Shown here piece after piece: positions 50,382-57,661 of a stretch of 64,000 nt of DNA (position 1 is the first letter of the stretch; every line of letters begins with the position of its first letter). The notes below the pieces were generated by a model. That model was not told where the DNA came from and made no database searches. It worked only from the letters and a program-made list of their open reading frames with translations. The stretch lies in assembly GCA_045590215.1 (NCBI GenBank), contig JAZNQO010000043.1, positions 1-64,000 of the forward strand, in the 5' to 3' direction. Origin of the DNA: RUG563 sp045590215 (GTDB taxonomy: Bacteria > Bacillota > Clostridia > Christensenellales > Aristaeellaceae). Both the position numbers and the translations under genes were made by a program.

Positions 50382-52304
50382 TCAGCTTTCCCGCTGCATG
50401 CGGTTTTGCACTTTGCTTTCGTACATCTTGGCATCAGCGATACGCACAATGCCCATCACCGACATGCCGCCGTTCAGGGGAATCCGGGCACCACCGATGC
50501 TGGCGGAAAGGGTGTACGGCCACTGATAGCGTTCGTTCATTTTGCTGATTTCCCGGCGGAAACGTTCAATGCGCTCCTGCACCGCATTGGCTTCATAATC
50601 CCCGATGCCGATCACATAAAATTCATCGCCGCCGGCACGGACGCACAATTCGTTTTCGCCCGTAATGCGCATGGCCGCCCGGCAAACGGCACCGATGGCC
50701 TGATCGCCTTCGTCGTGGCCGAAGGTATCGTTGATGTATTTTAGCTTATCCATGTCAATCACGAAGGCCAGCACCTGATCGTTATCCTTGGCCTTTAGCA
50801 GCATCTGATCTAAAAGCAGTTCCATCCCCCGGCGGTTATAAACGCCGGTCATGCCGTCCCTTGTGGAGAGGGTTTCCAGTTTATGTTCCGTGCGGATAAT
50901 TTCAAGGCCGCTGCTGACATTCTTCAGCCAATTGCGCACCACGCAGTTCAGCCGATGGGGCTTATTCAAATCATGACGCAGCACCGCATAGCCCATGGGC
51001 TGGTCCAGGAAATGCACCGGCATGAAATAGAAGGCAGAGGGCGCATGGCTTTCGCTGCCCAAATCCGGCAGCATCTGCCGGGTGTGGAAGAGGGGCCCGT
51101 TCTGATAATGCCCGGAATCCAGCTCCGGGGTATTGTGAATCACATTGCGAATCTTGGAGGGATAGCCCGTTTTGGTGCAAAGATCGCTGTTGAGCCAGTT
51201 TTCATCCAGACAAAGGTAAAATTCCTCATAATCCCCCAGCAGATAGGAGAAGGAATAGATATTATGGATACATTCTTCCGGCGAGCCGGAATCGGACAGA
51301 TATTCCAGCATATTGCTGTCCAGTAAAATGCCGATATCCATGGGCTTCTTCCCGGAAGAAAAATCGTGATCCAGATAATAGACGGACTCCCGCAGGGTAG
51401 CAATCACTTCCTGCAAATTATGATTGCAGCCGCAGCTCATGCCGGCACGCATATGCTGCTGTGCTTGGGATTCGCAGGGCAAGATGGGCGCACCGGGATC
51501 CATCTCCCGGCGAAGGGCGTCCACTGCCTCTGCTGTGGCCACGGAGCAGTCCGGGGAATAGGTGGTGATGGAAACGGGACTGATGGCCGCTTCATTGGTG
51601 GCATCAAAGCCGGTAATCACAATATCCTCCGGCACCCGGATGCCATTTTCATGCAGCCGTTTGGCCAGGCTGATGGCCATATGGTCGTTGGCGCAGATGA
51701 CGGCGTCCGGCCTCTCCACTTCGCCGGAAAGGATCCTGTCCGCCATCTCATTGCCGCTGGGATACCAGAAATCGCCGTAGAAAACATGCTCTTCATGGAA
51801 GGGCAGGCCTTTTTCTTCCAATACATCTTTAAAGCCGTTCACCCGGTCCATGGAATCGGGGCTGCCTTTGGGCCCGGTGAGAAAATAGACCTTTTTCCGT
51901 CCGTGCACGTCCATCACATGACGGGCAATTTCCCGGAAGGTAGGCCTGTCGCTGATCATGAAATAGGGATAGTTCTTTACGGATGCGCCCACGGCAACGA
52001 TGGGCTTTTTGCATTTTTGCTCCAATAAATCAGTCACTTGCCGGATCACATCCCGGCCTTGGCTCAACGTCAGGGAAATGGCGTCAATAATGACCCCGTC
52101 CAACAAATCAAAATTGATCAGCTGATAGATGTTCATTTCCCCGGCCAGATATTTATCCTGGGAAAAATTTACCGACACCAGCGAGGAAAAAACCGCCAGT
52201 TCGTACCCGTAAGCATGACAACGAGCGCAGACGCCTTCCAGCATCCGCTGCGCATTAACCGATTCAGGCGAGGCCGTCAATAATCCAATCACCTTTCTGC
52301 TCAT
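50382..52304 (-). CDS. LacI-type sugar-sensor fused to GGDEF (diguanylate cyclase)
   Basis: A 640-residue cytoplasmic protein. Residues about 1-280 are a type I periplasmic-binding fold as in LacI repressors (KVIGLLTASPES; DAVICANDHMAISLAKRL; IVITGFDATNEAAISPVSITT) but without the N-terminal HTH and without a signal peptide. Residues 285-470 are an uncharacterised middle region with MRAGMSCGCNHNLQE. The last 165 residues are a GGDEF domain with LSTRDGMTGVYNRRG and an intact AGGDEF active site; no RxxD inhibitory site is seen just before it. Sugar binding may thus control c-di-GMP synthesis. It has its own promoter at 52398-52426. Confidence 0.88.
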   Translation of the reverse strand: MSRKVIGLLTASPESVNAQRMLEGVCARCHAYGYELAVFSSLVSVNFSQDKYLAGEMNIYQLINFDLLDGVIIDAISLTLSQGRDVIRQVTDLLEQKCKKPIVAVGASVKNYPYFMISDRPTFREIARHVMDVHGRKKVYFLTGPKGSPDSMDRVNGFKDVLEEKGLPFHEEHVFYGDFWYPSGNEMADRILSGEVERPDAVICANDHMAISLAKRLHENGIRVPEDIVITGFDATNEAAISPVSITTYSPDCSVATAEAVDALRREMDPGAPILPCESQAQQHMRAGMSCGCNHNLQEVIATLRESVYYLDHDFSSGKKPMDIGILLDSNMLEYLSDSGSPEECIHNIYSFSYLLGDYEEFYLCLDENWLNSDLCTKTGYPSKIRNVIHNTPELDSGHYQNGPLFHTRQMLPDLGSESHAPSAFYFMPVHFLDQPMGYAVLRHDLNKPHRLNCVVRNWLKNVSSGLEIIRTEHKLETLSTRDGMTGVYNRRGMELLLDQMLLKAKDNDQVLAFVIDMDKLKYINDTFGHDEGDQAIGAVCRAAMRITGENELCVRAGGDEFYVIGIGDYEANAVQERIERFRREISKMNERYQWPYTLSASIGGARIPLNGGMSVMGIVRIADAKMYESKVQNRMQRES

Positions 52305-52338
52305 GCCATTCCACCTCCCACAAGGATAAAGAGCCGTC

Positions 52339-52353
52339 TATTGATTACATCAA
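52339..52353. promoter_or_regulatory. Palindrome in the leader of the sensor-GGDEF gene
   Basis: ATTGATTACATCAAT is a perfect dyad of 6-bp arms with a 3-base centre, located between the transcription start and the gene start. It is a possible operator or small RNA hairpin. Confidence 0.5.
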
Positions 52354-52397
52354 TCAATCGGAAGCAATCGTTTCATATAATTTTCTTCGGTGTGTTT

Positions 52398-52426
52398 ATC
52401 ATATCAATTTAGGACGAAAAAGTCAA
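52398..52426 (-). promoter_or_regulatory. Promoter of the sensor-GGDEF gene
   Basis: TTGACT (52421-52426) and TATGAT (52398-52403) on the minus strand with a 17-base spacer; the leader is about 87 bases. Confidence 0.85.
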
Positions 52427-52440
52427 GATAAAAGAAAAAA

Positions 52441-53226
52441 TTATGGGTTACATACCTCCCAGAATGCCACAGCTCCAGCCGCCGCCACATTCAGGGAATT
52501 CACCTGATGGCTCATGGGGATCATCGCCGTATAATCGCAGGCGGCAATGGTTTCAGGCTTGAGCCCGTCCCCTTCCGCACCAAGAAACAAGGCCAGCTTT
52601 TCTGCCACTTTCAGCCTTTCGTCCCGGATGGAACAAGCCCTTTCGTCAAGAGCAAGTGCCGCCGTCAGAAAGCCTGCTTCCTTCAGCTGCTGTACAGGCT
52701 CTTCTGCCCATGCCCAGGGAATACGGAGCACTGCCCCCATGCTCACTCTGGCAGCTCGCCGCCGCAAGGGGTCGCAGCAATCTTTTGTCAATAGAATGCC
52801 ATCCATGTTCAACGCTGCCGCTGAGCGGAACAATGCCCCGATATTGGTGCCGTCCACCACGTTTTCCAAAACAGCAATACGCCGGGCATTTTGCAACACC
52901 TGTTCAGCAGTCAAGGGTTCCGGCCGCTCCATGGCGCAGAGGATGCCCCGGCTGAGCGTAAAGCCCGTCAGCTGTTCCAGCAGCTTGTCTTCCCCCGTAA
53001 AAACGGGCACGCCGCAGCGCAGGGCAATGCTTTTCCCCTTACCCTCCGCATGCCGCCTTTCCATCAGCAGAGACAGCGGCCTGCACCCGGCTTCCAACGC
53101 CGCTGCAATCACCGGCTCGCTCTCCGCAATAAATAAGCCGCTTCTTTCCAGCTGCCTGCCGGTAAGGTTTTGATAAGGGGCGATTTCCGCTTGGGTCAGG
53201 CTCCTGATTTCTATCACTTGCAGCAT
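52441..53226 (-). CDS. SpoU/TrmH-family RNA 2'-O-methyltransferase
   Basis: A 261-residue protein with an N-terminal substrate-binding domain (LFIAESEPVIAAALEAG) and a SPOUT catalytic domain. The three SpoU motifs are NVVDGTNIGALFRSAAAL, FLGAEGDGL and IPMSHQVNSLNVAAAGAVAFWE. The target nucleotide (rRNA or tRNA) is not determined. It is transcribed toward the sensor-GGDEF promoter and away from the ATP-grasp operon. Confidence 0.92.
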   Translation of the reverse strand: MLQVIEIRSLTQAEIAPYQNLTGRQLERSGLFIAESEPVIAAALEAGCRPLSLLMERRHAEGKGKSIALRCGVPVFTGEDKLLEQLTGFTLSRGILCAMERPEPLTAEQVLQNARRIAVLENVVDGTNIGALFRSAAALNMDGILLTKDCCDPLRRRAARVSMGAVLRIPWAWAEEPVQQLKEAGFLTAALALDERACSIRDERLKVAEKLALFLGAEGDGLKPETIAACDYTAMIPMSHQVNSLNVAAAGAVAFWEVCNP

Positions 53227-53303
53227 GCAACTGCCCTTCTTTCCATCACATTATTCATAGCACCAGTGTATCATATTTCCCGGCAGATGCAAACGGGTTT
53301 TTA

Positions 53304-53332
53304 TGGACTTTCCCCTTCCTTTGTGCTATACT
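53304..53332 (+). promoter_or_regulatory. Promoter of the ATP-grasp operon
   Basis: TGGACT (53304-53309) and TATACT (53327-53332) with a 17-base spacer. Confidence 0.65.
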
Positions 53333-53365
53333 TTTTTCGATTATATGACCGGGGAGGCAGGAAAA

Positions 53366-54244
53366 ATGCGGGGCTGGCTGATTGTGAATCCTTTTCTGGA
53401 CACCGCAAAATTTCAGGAAATATACGGCATGCTGTGCGCATCTGCAAGGGAAGAAAATATCCAGCTGGACATCAAAACCCCGGCTGAATTGATGTGCCCT
53501 TCCGGGGATGATTTCTCCGCCTTTCAGCTGCCGGACTTTGCCATCTTCTGGGACAAGGACGTCTATCTGGCCAAGCGGCTGGAAAAGGCAGGCCTGCGCC
53601 TTTTCAACTCTGCCGAAGCGGTAGCCCTTTGCGATAATAAGATCCTCACTGCCATGCGCCTTTCAGAACATGGTGTGCCCACCCCCGAAACCTTCATTTC
53701 CCCCAAGACTTTTGAAAACCTCGGCTATCAAAAGCTGTCTTTTTTCGATGCCCCGGAAAAGGCTCTGGGCTATCCTATGGTGATCAAAGAAGCCTATGGT
53801 TCCTTCGGCCAGCAGGTGTATCTGGCCAAAGACAGAAGCGAAGCGGAGCAGCTCATCGCCCGGATGGGGTATAAAGACTTTATCATGCAGAAATTCATCC
53901 CTTCCAGCAAAGGCAGGGATGTGCGTGTGAATGTGGTGGGGGGGCAGGTGATTTGCGCCATGTACCGCTATAACGACCATGATTTCCGTTCCAATATCTC
54001 AAACGGCGGCAGCATGAAACCCTATACCGTCTCAAAGGCGCAGGAGGAAGCCGCCCTGAACGCCTGCCAAGCCTTGGGGCTGGACTTTGCCGGGGTGGAC
54101 GTGCTCTTTGGCGAAAACGATGCGCCTATCATTTGCGAAGTGAATTCCAATCCCCATTTCAAAAGCACCATGCAGGCAACAGGCGTGGATATCTCCCGGC
54201 ACATGATGCGCTATATCCGGCAGGTGATAGCATGCAAGGCGTAA
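53366..54244 (+). CDS. RimK-like ATP-grasp ligase, first of a tandem pair
   Basis: A 292-residue ATP-grasp protein. A pre-ATP-grasp region spans about 1-95 (GWLIVNPFLDTAKF), then NKILTAMRLSEHGVPTPETF, a flexible loop KEAYGSFGQQVYLAKD and the metal-binding EVNSNPHFKS near the C-terminus. This is the RimK/LysX layout, which adds amino acids to carboxylates via an acyl phosphate. The ATG at 53366 is chosen because GGGGAGG is 8 bases upstream. It heads a compact operon and nearly abuts a second ATP-grasp gene. Substrate unknown. Confidence 0.85.
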   Translation: MRGWLIVNPFLDTAKFQEIYGMLCASAREENIQLDIKTPAELMCPSGDDFSAFQLPDFAIFWDKDVYLAKRLEKAGLRLFNSAEAVALCDNKILTAMRLSEHGVPTPETFISPKTFENLGYQKLSFFDAPEKALGYPMVIKEAYGSFGQQVYLAKDRSEAEQLIARMGYKDFIMQKFIPSSKGRDVRVNVVGGQVICAMYRYNDHDFRSNISNGGSMKPYTVSKAQEEAALNACQALGLDFAGVDVLFGENDAPIICEVNSNPHFKSTMQATGVDISRHMMRYIRQVIACKA

Positions 54245-55041
54245 TGATTTACACCCCCTCCGATGCGGAAAAAAACGCTTGGTTCATTGGCCGCATGCAG
54301 CAGGAAGGGGCAAAGCGGGGGCACGCCCTTCACCTCTTTTTGGCGGCCGATCCATCCTGTCGTCCGGATTTTTCCGGCATGGATTTCTGCCTCAACCGCA
54401 GCCGCTTTTCTTCTGTCAGTGCTTGCGCCCAAACGCAGGGCTGCGTCAGCATCAATAACGAAAAAACCATCCGCATTGCCAACGATAAATGGGCGACCTA
54501 TGAACTGCTGCGACATCTTTCCCTGCCCTGTATGGATACTTTCCTGCCGGGAAATGAACCGAATTACCCCTTTGTGGTCAAAAGCCTGTCCGGCCACGGG
54601 GGCAGCGAGGTGTTTCTGGCAGACAGCCCGGAGGCCTATGAAAGCATCAAAAATCAGCTGCAAAAAAAGCCTTATCTTTTACAGGCTCTCTGCTCCGAAA
54701 CGGGGGTGGATGTGCGTGCCTATGTGATGGGCGAACAGCTGATGGCTGCTGTGAAACGCACCTCCAATACGGATTTCCGCAGCAATTATTCCTTGGGTGG
54801 TCAGGTGGCATTATTTGAACCGACAAAGGAACAGATGCACTGCATCCGCCGTTTGCAAAACGCCTTGGGCAGCGATTATATCGGCATTGATTTTATCCTG
54901 CATCAGGGGCAATGGGTGGTAAACGAAATCGAGGACGCCGCCGGAGCCCGGATGCTGTACAGCCTGACGGATATTGATTTTATTTCCCTTTACTGGGATC
55001 AGATTGAAAAACGGCTGAAAGAAGGGACGAACAATGGCTGA
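54232..55041 (+). CDS. Divergent ATP-grasp ligase, second of the pair
   Basis: A 269-residue protein related to the upstream gene: NDKWATYELLRHLSLPCMDTF, PFVVKSLSGHGGSEVFLADS, DVRAYVMGEQLMAAVKR and SDYIGIDFILHQG follow the RimK order. The metal-binding motif is altered (NEIEDAAGARMLY against EVNSNP), with an aspartate at the usual asparagine, so it may be a modified or structural ATP-grasp unit. ATG 54232 overlaps the first ligase by 13 bases; ATG 54244 is the alternative. It overlaps the next gene by 8 bases. Confidence 0.8.
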   Translation: MQGVMIYTPSDAEKNAWFIGRMQQEGAKRGHALHLFLAADPSCRPDFSGMDFCLNRSRFSSVSACAQTQGCVSINNEKTIRIANDKWATYELLRHLSLPCMDTFLPGNEPNYPFVVKSLSGHGGSEVFLADSPEAYESIKNQLQKKPYLLQALCSETGVDVRAYVMGEQLMAAVKRTSNTDFRSNYSLGGQVALFEPTKEQMHCIRRLQNALGSDYIGIDFILHQGQWVVNEIEDAAGARMLYSLTDIDFISLYWDQIEKRLKEGTNNG

Positions 55042-55330
55042 AATACTGGAAGTGGTCATGATTGTAAGCTTTGGCTTTTCATGGCCCATGAACGTGATGA
55101 AATCCTGGAAAGCACGCACCACCAAAGGCAAGAGCCTCTCTTTCCTCTGCCTCATTTTCTTTGGCTATATCGCAGGGATTCTGTCCAAGCTTCTGAACCC
55201 TGTCTACATGGCCGCTTTCCACGAAAAATGGTATGTGCTCTTTTTCTATTGCCTGAATTTCCTGATGGTGGGCGTGGATTTATGCCTGTATTTCCGAAAT
55301 AAACGTCTGGACAAGGAGGCTGCAAAATGA
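55034..55330 (+). CDS. Small PQ-loop/SemiSWEET-like membrane protein
   Basis: A 98-residue protein with three predicted helices. SFGFSWPMNVMKSWKARTTKGKSLSFLCLI resembles the PQ-loop half-transporter pattern (proline in helix 1, short basic loop, KSLS). SemiSWEETs are sugar facilitators that work as dimers; other PQ-loop proteins carry amino acids or their esters. It overlaps the ATP-grasp stop by 8 bases, suggesting the pathway product or substrate crosses the membrane through it. Confidence 0.7.
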   Translation: MAEILEVVMIVSFGFSWPMNVMKSWKARTTKGKSLSFLCLIFFGYIAGILSKLLNPVYMAAFHEKWYVLFFYCLNFLMVGVDLCLYFRNKRLDKEAAK

Positions 55331-56082
55331 ACGTAATCCATAACATTCCCTACACTACCCCGGCGGATGATATCCGCACCATGGATGTATACCTGCCCCA
55401 AAGCGGCAACGGGGCCCTCTTTTTCTATGTGCACGGCGGCGGTCTGGAGGCCGGGGACAAGGAAGAAGGCAAATGGGCAGCCGAATATTTAGCCGAAAGA
55501 GGCTATGCCGTCGTTTGCATCAATTACAGGATGTACCCTGCCTTTTCCTATCCCGATTTTCTGTGGGATGCGGCAGAAGCTTTGTCCTTTGTGAAAAATC
55601 ATCTGCAGGAATACGGCGCAAAGAGGCTGTATGTTGGCGGCAGCTCTGCCGGCGGGTACATCAGCATGATGCTGTGCTTTGACGAAAAATATCTGGCCGC
55701 CTACGGCATGAGCAATCAGCATATTGCCGGCTATTTCCACGATGCCGGCCAGCCCACAGCCCATTTCCGGGTGCTGAAAAGCATGGGCATTGACCCTCGC
55801 CGCCTGATTGTGGACGAAACCTCTGCCCTCTATCATGTGGGCACGGCTCTCGATTACCCCAGAATGCGCTTCATCGTTTCCGATAACGATCTGCAAAATC
55901 GCTATGAGCAAACCCAGCTCATGCTGTCCACCCTGCGGCATTTCGGCTTTGAAAAGGCGGATTCCGTTTTGATGCACGGCGATCATTGCGCCTATATCAC
56001 CGCCCTTGACGAAAAGGGCGAAAGCGTCTTCGGCCAGATGATTGAAGATTTTTTGAAAACTATGGAAGGAGAAAACGCATGA
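55327..56082 (+). CDS. Alpha/beta-hydrolase fold protein
   Basis: A 251-residue hydrolase of the esterase/lipase-peptidase S9-like type. The oxyanion motif FYVHGGGLEAG is near residue 38, and the nucleophile elbow GGSSAGGY near residue 105. A catalytic histidine is probable in LMHGDHCAYI. No signal peptide. It begins 4 bases before the upstream stop and overlaps the next gene by 4, so it is firmly part of the operon. The substrate is unknown. Confidence 0.85.
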   Translation: MNVIHNIPYTTPADDIRTMDVYLPQSGNGALFFYVHGGGLEAGDKEEGKWAAEYLAERGYAVVCINYRMYPAFSYPDFLWDAAEALSFVKNHLQEYGAKRLYVGGSSAGGYISMMLCFDEKYLAAYGMSNQHIAGYFHDAGQPTAHFRVLKSMGIDPRRLIVDETSALYHVGTALDYPRMRFIVSDNDLQNRYEQTQLMLSTLRHFGFEKADSVLMHGDHCAYITALDEKGESVFGQMIEDFLKTMEGENA

Positions 56083-56483
56083 ACATCTCTCTTCGCTATT
56101 TCACCCGTTCCGGCAACACCGAAAAATTAGCCCTCGCCATTGCCGAAGCCCTGCATATCCCAGCTCAAACCATCGAAACGCCCCTTGAGGAAAAGGCGGA
56201 TATTCTGTTCCTCGGTGCCTCCTATTACGCCTTCGATGCCGACCCGATGGTAAAAGAATTTATCATGAACAACCGGGAAAAGATCGGCAAAATCGTGGTC
56301 TTTGGCACCTCTGCCATGATGAAATCCATGCTCAAGCCCATGCAGCGCATTGCCGATGCCGCCCATGTCTCCTTGGAAAAGGAAGATTTCCATTGCCGGG
56401 GTGCATGGTGGAAATGCCATCCTGGCCGCCCAAACGCGCAGGACATCGCAGCCGCCGTTCAGTTTGCGAAGAAATTTGTGTAA
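56079..56483 (+). CDS. Flavodoxin-like protein
   Basis: A 134-residue protein with an FMN phosphate loop RYFTRSGNTEKLALAIAEAL near residue 6 and a central FLGASYYAFDADP. It resembles short flavodoxin-family proteins. The C-terminal part contains CRGAWWKCHPGRPN with two cysteines. It could supply electrons to a partner enzyme, but none with a clear need is in the operon. Confidence 0.8.
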   Translation: MNISLRYFTRSGNTEKLALAIAEALHIPAQTIETPLEEKADILFLGASYYAFDADPMVKEFIMNNREKIGKIVVFGTSAMMKSMLKPMQRIADAAHVSLEKEDFHCRGAWWKCHPGRPNAQDIAAAVQFAKKFV

Positions 56484-56494
56484 AGGAGAAAACA

Positions 56495-56755
56495 ATGGAC
56501 GAAAATCTGGAATTTCGGTATGACACCCAGCTTTTGATTGAAGGAGAAAACTTGGACGAAGATGTGATCCGGGATTATTTTCTGGAGCATTTTGAAGGCG
56601 ATTGCCTGCTGGCCGTGGGCGACGACACGCTGATGAAAATTCATTTCCACACCAATAAGCCATGGGAAGTGCTGGCATACTGCGCCGGGCTCGGAGAGAT
56701 TTTTGATATCGTAGTGGAAGATATGGTGCGCCAGTCCAAAGGCTTACAGGGCTGA
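56495..56755 (+). CDS. Free-standing FakA/YloV middle-domain-like protein
   Basis: An 86-residue protein. Its core, CLLAVGDDTLMKIHFHTNKPWEVLAYCAGLGEIFDIVVEDM, matches the conserved motif of the FakA/YloV (DAK-like fatty-acid kinase) middle domain, where the consensus is close to GDDxLxKxHxHTxxPxxVLxxAxxxGEL. The kinase and DegV parts are missing. AAAGGAG precedes the ATG. It is the last gene of the operon. It may bind a partner or a small molecule; the function is unassigned. Confidence 0.72.
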   Translation: MDENLEFRYDTQLLIEGENLDEDVIRDYFLEHFEGDCLLAVGDDTLMKIHFHTNKPWEVLAYCAGLGEIFDIVVEDMVRQSKGLQG

Positions 56756-56761
56756 ATGATA

Positions 56762-56796
56762 AAGGCTTCCGGCAAAAACGCCGAAAGCCTTTTCTG
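56762..56796 (+). terminator. Terminator of the ATP-grasp operon
   Basis: AAGGCTTCCGGC pairs imperfectly with GCCGAAAGCCTT around AAAAAC, followed by TTCT. Confidence 0.8.
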
Positions 56797-56806
56797 TTGC
56801 TTATTC

Positions 56807-57403
56807 TCACATCACCAGCAAAACCACTAAAATAATCACCGGGGTCAATGCCCCTGCCACCAGTTCTTCCTTGGTGTGCCGCTTTAATTTCACCGAGCTT
56901 GCAAACACCGGAACCAATAGCCCGTACCCCAAAAAGCACACCGGGCTCACCTGCATCCCCAGCAGTGTCACTGGCCCTGCCATGCCGCAGGCGTGGCCGC
57001 TGCACTTGAAATGAAAGCAATTGCTCATCACCAGAATCCCAAGGCCTGACAGCAGATAAGTCAAGAACACCGTCAGTTCCACCCCTGTCAATCCTCTTTG
57101 CAAGCAATACAGCACACCGCCCAGATACCCGATCACCGAAAAGATCACAGCCATCTTTCTCTGCATGCTTCTTCCCTGCCTGCGAAGATTCGGAACAAAA
57201 TAACAAAATGGGTAGGCCGCAAGCGGCAGAAATGTCAAAAAGAAAATGCCGGCATACAGGCTGCCCCCAGGAAACAATCCCCTTTGCATGCGTAATATGC
57301 AAAGGGCAACAGTGGCCATCAGCGACGGCAGGGTGATGATCCGCACCAGCATATTGCCCCATTTTTTCATGGGCTTTTCCGATAATAATTTGGTTTTTTG
57401 CAT
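56807..57403 (-). CDS. PAP2-like integral membrane protein
   Basis: A 198-residue protein with about six hydrophobic helices. A segment CSGHACGMAGP and a later KLKRHTKEELVAGA recall the SGH and R-x5-H motifs of PAP2 lipid phosphatases, but the full KxxxxxxRP motif is not obvious. AGGAGA precedes the ATG. It may act on an isoprenoid or lipid phosphate in the membrane. It stands between two convergent/co-directional units and its neighbours give no clue. Confidence 0.6.
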   Translation of the reverse strand: MQKTKLLSEKPMKKWGNMLVRIITLPSLMATVALCILRMQRGLFPGGSLYAGIFFLTFLPLAAYPFCYFVPNLRRQGRSMQRKMAVIFSVIGYLGGVLYCLQRGLTGVELTVFLTYLLSGLGILVMSNCFHFKCSGHACGMAGPVTLLGMQVSPVCFLGYGLLVPVFASSVKLKRHTKEELVAGALTPVIILVVLLVM

Positions 57404-57579
57404 TTTCGTTTCTCCTCTTCTTCGGTCAGGGCTTTTCTTACCGAAAATTATTCTCTGCCGTTTTCTGCCTTTTTATGTGCGGCTTTCCCGGCATCTTTTC
57501 CCGGCTTTCCTTCCCTGCCCATACCCTATCATCCGCACCGTGTCTTTGGCAACCTACTGCTTTGCCTTCCCCCTCTACC

Positions 57580-57611
57580 CACACAAAAAAGACACTCTAC
57601 CGACGGTAGAA
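57580..57611 (-). terminator. Terminator downstream of metH
   Basis: On the minus strand a palindrome TCTACCGTCGGTAGA is followed by GTGTC and a run of T residues. The 57404-57661 gap holds nothing else I can support. Confidence 0.65.
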
Positions 57612-57661
57612 TGCCCGAAATATAAGGCTTTTCTGCCTTTTTTTGTTGTAATTTTCTTTGC

